A stretch of 64,000 bases of DNA from Plantimonas leprariae (GTDB lineage: Bacteria > Pseudomonadota > Alphaproteobacteria > Rhizobiales > Rhizobiaceae). The translations under genes were made by a program, and so were the position numbers. Below, in pieces: positions 36,488 through 46,387 of this stretch (its first letter is position 1; the number at the start of each line of letters is the position of its first letter). Below the pieces are notes generated by a model, which was not told where the DNA came from, did not search any database, and worked only from the letters and a program-made list of their open reading frames with translations. The stretch lies in the NCBI RefSeq assembly GCF_008802405.1, contig NZ_VZDO01000011.1, positions 115,349-179,348 on the forward strand. The letters run 5' to 3'.

Positions 36488-37133
36488 GGCGATGCTCTGG
36501 CGGCTCTGGAACGCGCTTCTTGACACGATCACGATGGTCGGCGTTTCGGCGGCGATCGCCGCGGCGGCCGGCGTCCCGATCGCGGTCTTCCTCGTCCTGT
36601 CGGGCCCAAGCGGCCTGGTGGAGGCGCCCCGCGCCAACCGCGCCGTCGCGACGCTGATCAACGGTTTCCGCGCGACGCCCTTCATCGTGCTGCTCGTCGC
36701 CCTGCTGCCGCTGACGCGGCTCGTCACCGGAACGACGATCGGCGTCTGGGCGGCGATCGTGCCGCTGTCGATCTCCGCGACGCCGTTCTTCGCGCGCATC
36801 GCCGAGGTCTCGCTGCGCGAAGTGGACGCCGGCCTCGTCGAGGCGGCGCAGGCGATGGGCTGCCGGCGCTGGCACATCGTGCGCCATGTCCTCCTGCCGG
36901 AAGCGCTGCCGGGCCTCGTCGGCGGCTTCACGATCACGGTGGTCACCATGATCGGCGCCTCCGCGATGGCCGGCGCGGTCGGCGCGGGGGGCCTTGGCGA
37001 CGTCGCGATCCGCTACGGCTACCAGCGCTTCGACACCACCGTCATGCTGGCGGTGATCGCCGTCCTGATCGCGCTCGTCTGCGTCGTGCAGTTCGCAGGC
37101 GACGTCGCCGTGCGAAGGCTCAAGGCCCGATGA
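36480..37133 (+). CDS. metI: MetI-type ABC transporter permease
   Basis: A 217-residue permease with about five helices. The MetI family segments are LINGFRATPFIVLLVALLPL, the EAA loop VEAAQAMGCRRWHIVRHVLL-P, and MIGASAMAGAVGAGGLGDVA with IRYGYQRFDTTVM. ATG 36480 overlaps metN by 8 bases, and its own stop overlaps the next start (ATGA 37130-37133), coupling transport to the SfnB-type flavoprotein. Confidence 0.93.
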   Translation: MSEAMLWRLWNALLDTITMVGVSAAIAAAAGVPIAVFLVLSGPSGLVEAPRANRAVATLINGFRATPFIVLLVALLPLTRLVTGTTIGVWAAIVPLSISATPFFARIAEVSLREVDAGLVEAAQAMGCRRWHIVRHVLLPEALPGLVGGFTITVVTMIGASAMAGAVGAGGLGDVAIRYGYQRFDTTVMLAVIAVLIALVCVVQFAGDVAVRRLKAR

Positions 37134-38368
37134 CGGACGCATCCGCCCCCGGCGCCGGCGCGCCCCGCCGCCCGTTGCCGCCGGCCCGGCCGCATCTCGT
37201 CCGGAGCGACGCGGAAGCGATCGGGATCGCGGAGCGGCTGGCGGAGGAGGTCGCAGGTGGCGCGTCCGAACGCGACCGCGAACGCCGCCTGCCGTGGGAC
37301 GAGATCGAGCGCTTCACGGCGAGCGGCCTCGGCGCGATCACCGTGCCGCGGGCTCTTGGCGGCGCCGACGTTTCGTACCGGACGCTCGCCGAGGTCTTCG
37401 CGATCCTCTGCGCGGCCGACCCCTCGCTCGGCCAGATCCCGCAGAACCATTTCGGCGTGCTGCAGCTCGTCCGCGAGCTCGGCAGCGAGGCACAGAAGCG
37501 CCGCTTCTTCGGGGCGGTGCTCGCGGGCGCCCGCATCGGCAATGCCGGGCCGGAGCGCGGCGGCAGGAAAATCACCGACACGCGCACGCGTCTCCGCCGG
37601 ACGCCGGAAGGCCTGCGCCTCGACGGGCATCGCTTCTACTCGACCGGCGCGATCTTCGCCCACTGGATACCGACCCGGGCGCTGGACGACGAGGACAAGC
37701 CGGTGCAGATTTGGGTCCCGGCCGACGGGCCGGGCGTTTCCGTCGTCGACGACTGGCGGTCTTTCGGCCAGCGCACCACCGCGAGCGGCTCGGTCGTCTT
37801 CGAGAGTGTCGCCGTCGAGCCGGACGACGTCGTGCCGATCCATGCCTTCGCCAAGGTTGCGAACCTCATGGGACCGGTCTCGCAGATGATCCAGGCCGCG
37901 ATCGACCTCGGCATCGCCCGCGCCGCCTTCGCCGACGCCGTCGCCTTCGTTCGGGACCGGGCGCGGCCCTGGATGGACTCGGGGGTCGAGCGGGCCGTCG
38001 ACGATCCGACGATCCTCCACGGCGTCGGACAGCTCGCGACGAATCTCCACGCGGCCGAGGCGCTGCTCTGGGAAGCGGCCGAGCGGCTGGACGCCATCGC
38101 CGCGGCGCCCGTCACCGACGCGTCCAGCGGGGAGGCATCGGTCGCCGTCGCGGAGGCGAAGATCCTGACCACGGAGATCGCGCTCGAAGCCTCGGAGACG
38201 CTGTTCGACCTCGCCGGCTCGTCGGCGACCCGCGCCGCCCACGGTCTCGACCGTCACTGGCGCAACGCCCGCGTCCACACGCTGCACGATCCGGTGCGCT
38301 GGAAGTTCCATCTTCTCGGCAACCAGCGCCTGAACGGCGTCCTGCCGGCGCGGCACCAGTGGAACTGA
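37130..38368 (+). CDS. sfnB: SfnB-family acyl-CoA-dehydrogenase-like sulfur acquisition oxidoreductase (copy 1)
   Basis: A 412-residue acyl-CoA-dehydrogenase-fold flavin protein of the SfnB/DszC group, reduced-flavin enzymes used in organosulfur assimilation (sulfone or thiophene S-oxidation in known members). Diagnostic segments are LIxPRALGGADVS-like ITVPRALGGADVSYRTLAEV, DPSLGQIPQNHFGVLQLVRE, FYSTGAIFAHWIP and the C-terminal DRHWRNARVHTLHDPVRWKF. ATG 37130 overlaps the permease stop. A tandem paralogue follows after 10 bases. Confidence 0.88.
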   Translation: MTDASAPGAGAPRRPLPPARPHLVRSDAEAIGIAERLAEEVAGGASERDRERRLPWDEIERFTASGLGAITVPRALGGADVSYRTLAEVFAILCAADPSLGQIPQNHFGVLQLVRELGSEAQKRRFFGAVLAGARIGNAGPERGGRKITDTRTRLRRTPEGLRLDGHRFYSTGAIFAHWIPTRALDDEDKPVQIWVPADGPGVSVVDDWRSFGQRTTASGSVVFESVAVEPDDVVPIHAFAKVANLMGPVSQMIQAAIDLGIARAAFADAVAFVRDRARPWMDSGVERAVDDPTILHGVGQLATNLHAAEALLWEAAERLDAIAAAPVTDASSGEASVAVAEAKILTTEIALEASETLFDLAGSSATRAAHGLDRHWRNARVHTLHDPVRWKFHLLGNQRLNGVLPARHQWN

Positions 38369-38378
38369 GCGTCGCATC

Positions 38379-39602
38379 ATGACGCCGGATTCTGCGCAGC
38401 GCCCTGACGAGATGCCGCCCGCCCACGTCGTGCGGACGGACGCGGAAGCCCTGGAGGCGGCGCGACGCCTGGCGGACGGCTTCGCCGGCTCCGCCGCCGC
38501 TCGGGACCGGGAACGCCGACTGCCGTGGGAGGAACTCGCTGCCTTCAGCGCGAGCGGTCTCTGGGGCATCACCGTGCCGCGGGACTACGGCGGCGCAGAC
38601 GTTTCCGCTGGGACCCTCGCCGAAGTGATCGCCGTGATTTCCGAGGCGGACGGTTCGCTCGGCCAGATCCCGCAGAACCATTTCTACGCGCTGGAGGCGC
38701 TGCGCGTCGGCGGCAGCGCGGCGCAGAAGCGGGCCTTTTTCGGCCGGGCGCTGGCGGGCGAGCGCTTCGGCAACGCGCTCGCCGAGATCGGGCAGAAGGA
38801 CTTCGTGCGGCGCACGCGGCTGGCGCGGGACGCAGGCAGCTGGTTCGTCGACGGCGCGAAGTTCTATTGCACGGGTGCGCTCTACGCGCACTGGATCCCG
38901 ACGCTCGCCGTCGCTGAAGAGGACGGGCGCGCCGTCGCCCATCTCGTCTTCGTGCCCCGCATGGCCGAGGGCGTCACCGTCGCGGACGACTGGGACGGCA
39001 TCGGCCAACGCGTCACCGGCAGCGGCTCCGTCCGCTTCGATCGGGTCCGCGTCGATCCCGAATGGATCGTGCCCTTCCAGGCCTCGTTCGAGCGGCCGAC
39101 CGCGATCGGGCCCGTCGCGCAGATCATGCACGCCGCGATCGACCTCGGCCTCGGCCGCGCGGCTTTGCACGACACGCTCCGCTTCGTGCGCGAGCGCGCC
39201 CGGCCCTGGATCGACAGCGGCGTCGAGCGGGCGTCCGACGATCCGCTGACGATCGCGCAAGTCGGCGAGGTTTCCGTCCGCCTGCGCGCAGCCGAAGCGC
39301 TCGTGCGGCGGGCGGGCCGCTTGGTGGACGCGGCCCGGGGCACGCCGGACGCGGACAGCGTCGCGCGGGCCTCGGTCGCCGTCGCCGAGGCGCGGATCCT
39401 GACCACGAAGGCCGGACTCCTCGCGGCAAACAAACTGTTCGAACTCGGCGGCACGTCTTCCACCTTCGCCGACGACAACCACGACCGGCACTGGCGGAAC
39501 GTGCGCACCCACACGCTGCACGACCCCGTCCGCTGGAAGTATCAGGCCGTCGGCCGCTACCATCTCACCGGCGCGCATCCGCCGCGCCACGGCGCGATAT
39601 GA
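38379..39602 (+). CDS. SfnB-family acyl-CoA-dehydrogenase-like sulfur acquisition oxidoreductase (copy 2)
   Basis: A 407-residue paralogue of the preceding gene, sharing ITVPRDYGGADVSAGTLAEV, DGSLGQIPQNHFYALEALR, FYCTGALYAHWIPTLAV and DRHWRNVRTHTLHDPVRWKY. Both keep the flavin-binding and C-terminal motifs, so neither looks decayed. Tandem copies suggest two substrates or a heteromer. It lies 34 bases upstream of a DszA/NtaA-type monooxygenase, mirroring the DszC-DszA logic of sulfur removal. Confidence 0.88.
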   Translation: MTPDSAQRPDEMPPAHVVRTDAEALEAARRLADGFAGSAAARDRERRLPWEELAAFSASGLWGITVPRDYGGADVSAGTLAEVIAVISEADGSLGQIPQNHFYALEALRVGGSAAQKRAFFGRALAGERFGNALAEIGQKDFVRRTRLARDAGSWFVDGAKFYCTGALYAHWIPTLAVAEEDGRAVAHLVFVPRMAEGVTVADDWDGIGQRVTGSGSVRFDRVRVDPEWIVPFQASFERPTAIGPVAQIMHAAIDLGLGRAALHDTLRFVRERARPWIDSGVERASDDPLTIAQVGEVSVRLRAAEALVRRAGRLVDAARGTPDADSVARASVAVAEARILTTKAGLLAANKLFELGGTSSTFADDNHDRHWRNVRTHTLHDPVRWKYQAVGRYHLTGAHPPRHGAI

Positions 39603-39636
39603 TGCGCGTTTGCGATCGAACAGCGAGAACGAAGCC

Positions 39637-41013
39637 ATGACCGGACGCCGCGAGATCGTCCTCAACGCGTTCACGATGAACTGCGTCGGCCACATCAACC
39701 ACGGCCTGTGGACGCACCCGTGCGACCGCTCGGGCGACTACACGAAGCTTTCCTACTGGACCGATCTCGCAAAGACCCTGGAGCGCGGCTTGTTCGACGC
39801 CGTGTTCATTGCCGACATCGTCGGGGTCTACGACGTCTACGGCGGGTCGATCGATCTCACGGCCCGCGAGTCGATCCAGCTTCCCGTCAACGAGCCAACG
39901 CTGCTCGTGCCGGCTATGGCGGCCGTGACGCGTGATCTCGGCTTCGGGGTGACCGTCAACATCTCGGGCGAGCATCCCTACACCTTCGCCCGGCGCTTCT
40001 CGACCCTCGACCACCTGACGGAAGGCCGGATCGGCTGGAACGTCGTCACCGGCTATCTCGACAGCGCGGCGCGCGCCGTTGGTCTCGACGCCATGGTCGA
40101 ACACGACACGCGCTACGATCGGGCGGACGACTACCTCGCCCTCCTTTACAAGCTTTGGGAGGCGAGCTGGGAGGACGATGCCCTGCGCCGCGACCGCGAG
40201 AAGCGCGTCTATGCCGATCCGTCCCGCATCCGCCGGATCGAGCACGACGGCCCGTTCTACCGCTCGAGCGGCGTCCATCTCGCCGAACCCTCGCCGCAGC
40301 GCACCCCCGTCATCTTCCAGGCCGGCACGTCGGGGCGGGGCAAGCAGTTCGCCGCGCGCCACGCCGAATGCGTCTTTATCTTCGCGCCCGACAAGGCGAC
40401 CGCGCGGCGCGTTTCGCGCGGGATCCGCGAGGAGGTCGTGGCGGCTGGCCGCAGGGCGGAGGACGTGAAAGTTATCGCCGGAGTGAGCATCGTCGCGGCG
40501 GAGACCGCCGGGGCCGCCCGCGAAAAGTTCGACGATTACGTGCGCCACGCCAGCCCTGAGGCGGGCCTCGCCCATTTCGCCGCCGGCAGCGGCATCGACT
40601 TCCAGAGCTACGAGCTCGACGAGGCGATCCCCTACGGTCCGACCAACGCGATCCAGTCGACCACCCAGCTCGCCCGGCAGAGCGGCTTCACCAAGCGCCA
40701 GCTCCTCGAACAGCTCGCGCTCGGCGGCCGCTACGCGACGATCGTCGGGACCGGCGACGAGGTGGCGGCGGAAATGCGGTCCTGGATCGAGGAGGGCGAG
40801 ATCGACGGCTTCAACCTCACCCGCACCGTCGTGCCGGAAAGCTTCGAGGACTTCGTGCGCTTCGTCGTGCCGGCGCTGCAGGAGATCGGGCTGCACAAGG
40901 CGGAATACAGGCCAGGATCGCTGCGCCGCAAGCTGTTCGGCGCGGGTGACCGGCTGCCGGAGCGCCACGCGGCAGCCGCCTACCGCTTCCGCGGCGGTGT
41001 TCCCGCGCGGTAG
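39637..41013 (+). CDS. LLM-class FMN-dependent monooxygenase (NtaA/SnaA/DszA family)
   Basis: A 458-residue luciferase-like monooxygenase of the NtaA/SnaA/DszA group, enzymes that use FMNH2 to open C-N or C-S bonds (DszA, DmoA). Family blocks: INHGLWTHPCDRSGDYTKLS, AVFIADIVGVYDVYGGS, TLDHLTEGRIGWNVVTGYLD, and PVIFQAGTSGRGKQFAARHA. ATG 39637 is the family start. It closes the metQ-metN-metI-sfnB-sfnB run and is followed by the SsuA operon. The natural substrate, for example a sulfide or sulfone, is not determinable. Confidence 0.9.
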   Translation: MTGRREIVLNAFTMNCVGHINHGLWTHPCDRSGDYTKLSYWTDLAKTLERGLFDAVFIADIVGVYDVYGGSIDLTARESIQLPVNEPTLLVPAMAAVTRDLGFGVTVNISGEHPYTFARRFSTLDHLTEGRIGWNVVTGYLDSAARAVGLDAMVEHDTRYDRADDYLALLYKLWEASWEDDALRRDREKRVYADPSRIRRIEHDGPFYRSSGVHLAEPSPQRTPVIFQAGTSGRGKQFAARHAECVFIFAPDKATARRVSRGIREEVVAAGRRAEDVKVIAGVSIVAAETAGAAREKFDDYVRHASPEAGLAHFAAGSGIDFQSYELDEAIPYGPTNAIQSTTQLARQSGFTKRQLLEQLALGGRYATIVGTGDEVAAEMRSWIEEGEIDGFNLTRTVVPESFEDFVRFVVPALQEIGLHKAEYRPGSLRRKLFGAGDRLPERHAAAAYRFRGGVPAR

Positions 41014-41269
41014 CGGCGGATCGCCCGGGAACTCTGCAACAGGTCGGCATCACCACCGGCCGTTCGAGAGCTCACATCGCACCCGATCGGGAACTCGGCC
41101 CGTCGACGCAGCCATGAATGGTTCGAAGGCCACACCAATATTCTTCGAACTATCCATCAGATTGGTAGAAAATACCTCAGCGGCCGTCCGCTTTCGCTCT
41201 AGCCTGCTCGGACCCGAACCACCGAGCAGCGCCGCCCCGGGCGGCGTTTCTGGCCAAGGAGTCCTCGCC

Positions 41270-42229
41270 GTGAACCGACGCCGCTTCCTTGGCACCGCCG
41301 CCCTAGCGGGCCTCGCCGCGCTCCCCTTCCGCTTCCCGGCCGCTCGGGCCGCTAGCCTCACGCAGTTCAATGTCGGCTTCCAGAAGAACGGTGTGCTCGT
41401 GGTCGCGCGCAACCAACGTCTGATCGAGACGGCGCTCGAGCCGCAGGGCGTCGCCGTCAACTGGGTCGAGTTCCAGGCGGGGCCGCCGCTGCTGGAAGCC
41501 ATGAACGTCGGTTCGATCGACTTCGGCACGACCGGCGACGCGCCGCCGATCTTCGCGCAGGCCGCCGACGCCAACATCGTCTATGCCGCCGCGCTGCCTT
41601 CCAAGGGGCGCAACTCGGCGATCCTCGTCCCAAAGGACAGCTCGATCCAGACGCTCGCCGACCTGAAGGGCAAAAAGCTCGCCTTCACCAAAGGGTCGAG
41701 CGCCCACAACGTCGCGGTGGTGGCGCTGGAAAAGGCTGGCCTCGGCTATTCCGACGTCGAGCCGGTCTATCTCAGCCCGGCGGACGCGGGCGCGGCCTTC
41801 GCCTCCGGGGCGATCGACGCCTGGAGCATCTGGGACCCGTTCTACGCCGGGGCCGAACTGAACCAGGGCGCGCGGGTGCTCGCCAAGGGCGACGACCTGC
41901 TCGGCGCGACGAACTCGTTCTTCCTCGCGAACGGCACTTTCGCCAAGGATCACGCCGACGTCCTGAAAAGCGCGATCGGCGCGCTCGGAAAGGCGGGCGA
42001 CTGGGCGAACGCCAATAAGGACGCCGTCGCCGAGGCCCTCTCAGCCGCGACCGGCGTTCCGGTCGAGATCCAGAAGCTCACCGCCGAGCGCGGCGACTTC
42101 ACCGTCACGCCGGTCAGCCCTGAGATCGTCGCGACGCAGCAGGCGGTCGCCGACCGCTTCGCCAAGCTCGGCCTCATTCCGGCGCGGATCGACGTTGCCG
42201 CGCGGGTCTGGTCCGCGAACCAGAGTTGA
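41270..42229 (+). CDS. ssuA: Aliphatic sulfonate ABC transporter substrate-binding protein
   Basis: A 319-residue SsuA-type binding protein exported with a twin-arginine-like signal ([19 protein letters not shown], cleavage near ARA). The mature body has [20 protein letters not shown], the [20 protein letters not shown] block and [18 protein letters not shown], all typical of sulfonate binders. The start is GTG 41270 behind AAGGA; a further 108 codons open upstream are non-coding. It heads ssuA-ssuD-ssuC-ssuB. Confidence 0.92.
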   Translation: MNRRRFLGTAALAGLAALPFRFPAARAASLTQFNVGFQKNGVLVVARNQRLIETALEPQGVAVNWVEFQAGPPLLEAMNVGSIDFGTTGDAPPIFAQAADANIVYAAALPSKGRNSAILVPKDSSIQTLADLKGKKLAFTKGSSAHNVAVVALEKAGLGYSDVEPVYLSPADAGAAFASGAIDAWSIWDPFYAGAELNQGARVLAKGDDLLGATNSFFLANGTFAKDHADVLKSAIGALGKAGDWANANKDAVAEALSAATGVPVEIQKLTAERGDFTVTPVSPEIVATQQAVADRFAKLGLIPARIDVAARVWSANQS

Positions 42230-42260
42230 TGCGGCCGTCCAGGCTCACGGAGTTGCCGCG

Positions 42261-43442
42261 ATGAACAGCCACGCTTTCGTCCAAGACCGTCCGCTCGACT
42301 TCTTCTGGTTCCTGCCGACCTCGGGCGACGGCCGGTATCTCGGTTCGGATCGCGGCAACCGCCAGCCCGACAACAGCTACATGCGCGAGATCGCGGTGGC
42401 GAGCGACCGGCTCGGCTACGACGGCGTCCTCCTGCCGACCGGGCAGTTCTGCGAGGACTCCTGGATCACCGCCGCCTCCGTCGCGCCGTTCACCGAGCGT
42501 CTGCGCTACCTCGTCGCCATCCGCCCCGGCGTCGCGAGCCCCGCGCAATACGCCCGGCAGGCGGCCGCGCTCGACCGCCTCTCGCACGGACGGCTCCTGC
42601 TCAACGTCGTGGTGGGGGGCGAGGCGAAGGAACTGGCCGTCGACGGGGTCGGTCTCGGGCACGACGAGCGCTACGCCCACGCCGACGACTTCCTGAAAAT
42701 CTGGCGCGCGCTGATGGCGGGCGAGAGCGTCGACTTCGAAGGCGACTACCTCTGGGCGAAAGGCGGCGGACAAGTCTTCCCGCCGGTGCAGCTACCCCAT
42801 CCGCCGCTCTATATCGGCGGCTCCTCGGACGCCGCGATCGAGCTCGCCACCGACCACGTCGAGATGTATCTGACCTGGGGCGAGCCGCCGGCGCAGGTCG
42901 CCGAGAAGATCGAGCGCGTTCGGGCCAAGGCGCGGGAGAAGGGCCGGCGGCTCCGCTTCGGCATCCGGCTCCACCTCATCGTCCGCGAAACGGCAACGGA
43001 AGCCTGGGCCGAAGCGAACCGGCTGATCTCGCACCTGACCGACGCGTCGATCGCGGCGGCGCAGCAGCGATTGGCCGCCGAAAGCGACAGCGTCGGGCAG
43101 CAGCGCATGTCGGCGCTGCACAACGGCCGGCGGGATCGCCTCGAGGTCTCGCCGAACCTCTGGGCCGGCGTCGGGCTCGTCCGCAAGGGCGCCGGCACGG
43201 CGCTGGTCGGCGATCCGGAAACGGTGGCGGAGCGCATCCGCGAATATCAGGCGCTCGGCATCGATACGGTGATCGCCTCCGGCTACCCGCACCTGGAGGA
43301 AGCCTACCGCGTCGCCGAACTGCTGTTTCCGGCGCTGGGCCACACCGTCGGCGATCGGGGCCGGGCCGGTCCGCAACAGCCGGAAGGCGGACATGCCGGC
43401 TTCGCCTCGGAGTCCGGCATCGGCGCGGGCGCCGCCCGGTGA
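42261..43442 (+). CDS. ssuD: FMNH2-dependent alkanesulfonate monooxygenase (SsuD type, second copy)
   Basis: A 393-residue SsuD paralogue: [59 protein letters not shown] and [20 protein letters not shown]. It lies inside the ssu transporter operon and is the better candidate for the canonical desulfonating enzyme. Its stop overlaps the ssuC GTG start. The tail after the family end (about 30 residues, [17 protein letters not shown]) is variable. Confidence 0.92.
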   Translation: MNSHAFVQDRPLDFFWFLPTSGDGRYLGSDRGNRQPDNSYMREIAVASDRLGYDGVLLPTGQFCEDSWITAASVAPFTERLRYLVAIRPGVASPAQYARQAAALDRLSHGRLLLNVVVGGEAKELAVDGVGLGHDERYAHADDFLKIWRALMAGESVDFEGDYLWAKGGGQVFPPVQLPHPPLYIGGSSDAAIELATDHVEMYLTWGEPPAQVAEKIERVRAKAREKGRRLRFGIRLHLIVRETATEAWAEANRLISHLTDASIAAAQQRLAAESDSVGQQRMSALHNGRRDRLEVSPNLWAGVGLVRKGAGTALVGDPETVAERIREYQALGIDTVIASGYPHLEEAYRVAELLFPALGHTVGDRGRAGPQQPEGGHAGFASESGIGAGAAR

Positions 43443-44227
43443 GCGCGCTCGCGGCGCGGCGCGGCGGGTTCGCGGCGGAACGCTTGCTGCCCTTCGCCCT
43501 GCCGGCGGCGGTGCTCGTCGCCTGGCAGGTGTCCGCCAGCCTCGGCTGGCTGCCGCGCAACGTCCTGCCGTCGCCGCTCGGCGTCGGGGCGGCCGCGGTG
43601 AAGCTCGGCGGCAACGGCCAGCTCTTCGAGCACCTGACCGTCAGCCTCGGGCGGGCGCTCGGCGGGCTGGCGATCGGCGCCTCGATCGGCTTCGCGCTCG
43701 GCCTCGCCAACGGCCTGTCGCGGCTGTCGGAAACGGTGCTCGACACGAGCGTCCAGATGGTGCGCAACGTGCCGCATCTGGCGCTCATCCCGCTGGTCAT
43801 CGTCTGGTTCGGCATCGGCGAGGAAGCCAAGCTCTTCCTGGTCGCGCTCGGCGTATTCTTTCCGATCTACGCGAATACGTTCCACGGCATCCGCTCGGTC
43901 GATCCGCAACTGCGCGAGATGGCGCGGGTCTACGGCTTCACCGCGCGCGAGCGGTTCCGCCGCGTCGTGCTGCCGGGGGCGCTGCCTTCGATCCTCGTCG
44001 GTCTGCGCTACGCGCTCGGCATCATGTGGCTGACGCTGATCGTCGCCGAAACGATCTCGGCGTCCGCCGGCCTCGGCTACATGGCGATGCAGGGGCGCGA
44101 GTTCATGCAGCTCGACGTCGTGGTGCTGGCGATCCTGATCTACGCCGCCCTCGGCAAGCTCGCCGACGTCGTGGTTCGCTTCGCCGAGCGGCGCGTGCTC
44201 GCCTGGCACCCGGCCCACGCGCGCTGA
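43439..44227 (+). CDS. ssuC: Sulfonate ABC transporter permease
   Basis: A 262-residue inner-membrane permease with six probable helices. The SsuC/TauC family EAA loop reads [20 protein letters not shown], followed by [20 protein letters not shown] and [20 protein letters not shown]. The start is GTG 43439, overlapping the ssuD stop. It pairs with the SsuB ATPase 17 bases downstream. Confidence 0.93.
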   Translation: MSALAARRGGFAAERLLPFALPAAVLVAWQVSASLGWLPRNVLPSPLGVGAAAVKLGGNGQLFEHLTVSLGRALGGLAIGASIGFALGLANGLSRLSETVLDTSVQMVRNVPHLALIPLVIVWFGIGEEAKLFLVALGVFFPIYANTFHGIRSVDPQLREMARVYGFTARERFRRVVLPGALPSILVGLRYALGIMWLTLIVAETISASAGLGYMAMQGREFMQLDVVVLAILIYAALGKLADVVVRFAERRVLAWHPAHAR

Positions 44228-44244
44228 CGGGAGGAGCGACACGC

Positions 44245-45117
44245 ATGAACGCCATCTCCGCTGCGCCCGGCGCCCTGCGGCTGGACCGCGCGCCGCCGCG
44301 TCTCGACGCGGAACCGGACGCCGAACGCCGCACCGCGGCCCGGCAGCGCGCCGGGGCGCGGGCCGGGCCCGGGGATCGGGGCGCGGAGTTGCGCATCTCC
44401 GGCGTCGGCAAGCGCTTCGACGATAAAGAGGTCCTGTCCGCCATCGACCTTGCCGCCGCGCCCGGCGAGTTCGTCGCCATCGTCGGGCGGTCGGGCTGCG
44501 GGAAGTCGACGCTGCTGCGCCTCGCGCTCGGGCTGGAGTCGGTCGACCGGGGAACGGTGCTGATCGACGGCCGGGCGCCCGATGCGGGCGGCGCGGCGTC
44601 GGCGCGCTTCGTGTTTCAGGAGCCGCGCCTGCTTCCCTGGGAGCGGGTCGCGGCGAACGTCGCGCTCGGAGCCCCGCGAGACCGCGCCGCCGCGACCCGC
44701 GCCGCGATGGCCGAAGCCGCGCTCGCCGAGGTCGGCCTCGCCGGCCAGGGCGGCGAGCGCCCGGCCGTCTTGTCCGGCGGCCAGCGCCAGCGCGTCGCGC
44801 TGGCCAGGGCACTGGTCAGCCGGCCGCGCCTGCTCGCGCTCGACGAGCCGCTCGGCGCCCTCGACGCCCTGACGCGGATCGAGATGCAGGAACTCCTGGA
44901 GCGGGTCTGGCAGGCAGAGGGCTTCACGGCGCTGCTCGTCACGCACGACGTCGCGGAAGCGGTGGCGCTCGCCGACCGGGTGCTGGTGATGGAAACCGGC
45001 CGGATCGCGCACGAGGAGCGCATCGACCTGCCGCGTCCGCGCCGACACGGCGACGCGGAAGGCGCGGCGATCGAGCGCCGCATCCTCGATCGTCTTCTGG
45101 CGAGACGGAAGAGCTGA
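44245..45117 (+). CDS. ssuB: Sulfonate ABC transporter ATPase
   Basis: A 290-residue ATPase: an alanine/arginine-rich 45-residue leader, then Walker [20 protein letters not shown]-loop [11 protein letters not shown], signature [20 protein letters not shown], Walker [17 protein letters not shown] and switch [30 protein letters not shown] is typical of SsuB. ATG 44245 follows GGGAGGAG. It is the last gene of the ssu operon. Confidence 0.93.
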   Translation: MNAISAAPGALRLDRAPPRLDAEPDAERRTAARQRAGARAGPGDRGAELRISGVGKRFDDKEVLSAIDLAAAPGEFVAIVGRSGCGKSTLLRLALGLESVDRGTVLIDGRAPDAGGAASARFVFQEPRLLPWERVAANVALGAPRDRAAATRAAMAEAALAEVGLAGQGGERPAVLSGGQRQRVALARALVSRPRLLALDEPLGALDALTRIEMQELLERVWQAEGFTALLVTHDVAEAVALADRVLVMETGRIAHEERIDLPRPRRHGDAEGAAIERRILDRLLARRKS

Positions 45118-45231
45118 ACGGCTCGGAAGTCGCTCGGGCGACGGCGCTCGGCGGGGCGGGAGCGGTCGCGAACGCACGTCGGACGTTTGCGGACTTAAAT
45201 ACTCGGGACCCGGGTTTGGAGATGTCGAGCG

Positions 45232-46041
45232 ATGTCCCTTGCGGCGCCTTCGAGATCGCGCGTCAGCGATCTGCTCTGGGTCAGGCTCTGCCAGGAGGCC
45301 GAGAAGATCCTCCGGAGCGAGCCCGTTCTCGGCGGCTTCGTATACGCCTCGATCCTGGCGCAACCGAGCCTGGAGGCGGCGCTTCTCCACCGCCTCGCCG
45401 AGCGACTCGGAACCGCGGCGGGCGGTTTGTCGGAGCAGCTTCTGCAGAAGGTGGTGGCGGGCGACAACTCGTTCGGGCACGCGGTCCGGCTCGACCTTCT
45501 GGCCTTCCTCGACCGCGATCCCGCGACGAGCAGCGCGCTGACCCCATTCCTTTATTTCAAGGGGTTCCAAGCGCTGCAGACCCATCGCATCGCTCACGCG
45601 CTCTGGAAGGCGGGGCGGCGTGACTTCGCTCTCCACCTGCAGGACAGGGCCTCCGAAGTGTTTCAGGTCGACATCCATCCGGCTGTGCCGATCGGCCTCG
45701 GCATCTTCGTCGACCATGCGACCGGCATCTCGGTCGGCGAAACGGCCACGATCGGCGACAACGTCTCGCTTCTGCAGGGCGTCGTCCTGGGGCCGAGCGA
45801 AAACGACCGCGCGGGCCGCCATCCGAGGATCGGCAACGGCGTCATGATCGGCGCCGGGGCAAGGATCCTCGGCGGCATCACGGTCGGCCGCTGCTCGCGC
45901 GTCGGCGCGGGATCGGTGGTCGTCGAGGACGTGCCGCCGAACGTGACGGTGGCCGGTATCCCCGCCCGCATCGTCGGTAACGCCGGCTGCGCGGAACCCT
46001 CGCGCGTCATGGATCAGATGTTCTACGACGTCGGCCTCTGA
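45232..46041 (+). CDS. cysE: Serine O-acetyltransferase
   Basis: A 269-residue CysE, transferring acetyl from acetyl-CoA to L-serine and so making the acceptor for reduced sulfur in cysteine synthesis. The helical N-terminal half is followed by a left-handed beta-helix with hexapeptide repeats (IGLGIFVDHATGISVGETAT, GNGVMIGAGARILGGITVGR) and the family end VTVAGIPARIVG. His and Asp of the active site are in FVDHATG and in DIHPAVPIG. Its place after ssuB links sulfonate-derived sulfide to cysteine. Confidence 0.93.
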   Translation: MSLAAPSRSRVSDLLWVRLCQEAEKILRSEPVLGGFVYASILAQPSLEAALLHRLAERLGTAAGGLSEQLLQKVVAGDNSFGHAVRLDLLAFLDRDPATSSALTPFLYFKGFQALQTHRIAHALWKAGRRDFALHLQDRASEVFQVDIHPAVPIGLGIFVDHATGISVGETATIGDNVSLLQGVVLGPSENDRAGRHPRIGNGVMIGAGARILGGITVGRCSRVGAGSVVVEDVPPNVTVAGIPARIVGNAGCAEPSRVMDQMFYDVGL

Positions 46042-46387
46042 AGTTCCGCGCCGGTTCGCTCCTCATAATCGGGTTTTCCGGGGGGATACCGATTGCAGAG
46101 CGTTTTCGCGCCAACTGCCGAACGTTCTCTTGGAGATCTTCCTGAAGCCCGCCGTCGTTCTCGTCGCAATTTGCGATGAAGCTTGCCGTGCAGGCACCGA
46201 CCTGCAGGCCGGAGAATGACGTTGCCCGTCGCGAAAGTCGGAGCGTTCGTTAGGACGAACATTCGACGGAAATCGCCGACCGAAGCAGTTCCGTTCTCCT
46301 CCAGGCTTTCCCACGAATTGTCTATATCTTTAATGGACTATTCGTGCGTGCCACGCTGCTCCGATCGTTTGATTGAGGAATGCGAGC
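46042..46387. other. Regulatory gap before the dioxygenase-metY operon
   Basis: 346 bases between cysE and the first dioxygenase. No gene-like frame with a ribosome site was seen. The right part (46310-46370) is AT-rich and holds AATTGTCTATA, shared with the 34.26-kb promoter region. I did not recognise a riboswitch fold. Confidence 0.5.
46316..46326 (+). promoter_or_regulatory. Shared 11-mer, candidate sulfur-regulon element (copy 2)
   Basis: AATTGTCTATA, 62-72 bases upstream of the dioxygenase start and identical to the reverse complement at 34263-34273. TTGTCT could serve as a -35 hexamer, with TATTCG 15 bases on as a weak -10. The role is inferred. Confidence 0.35.
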
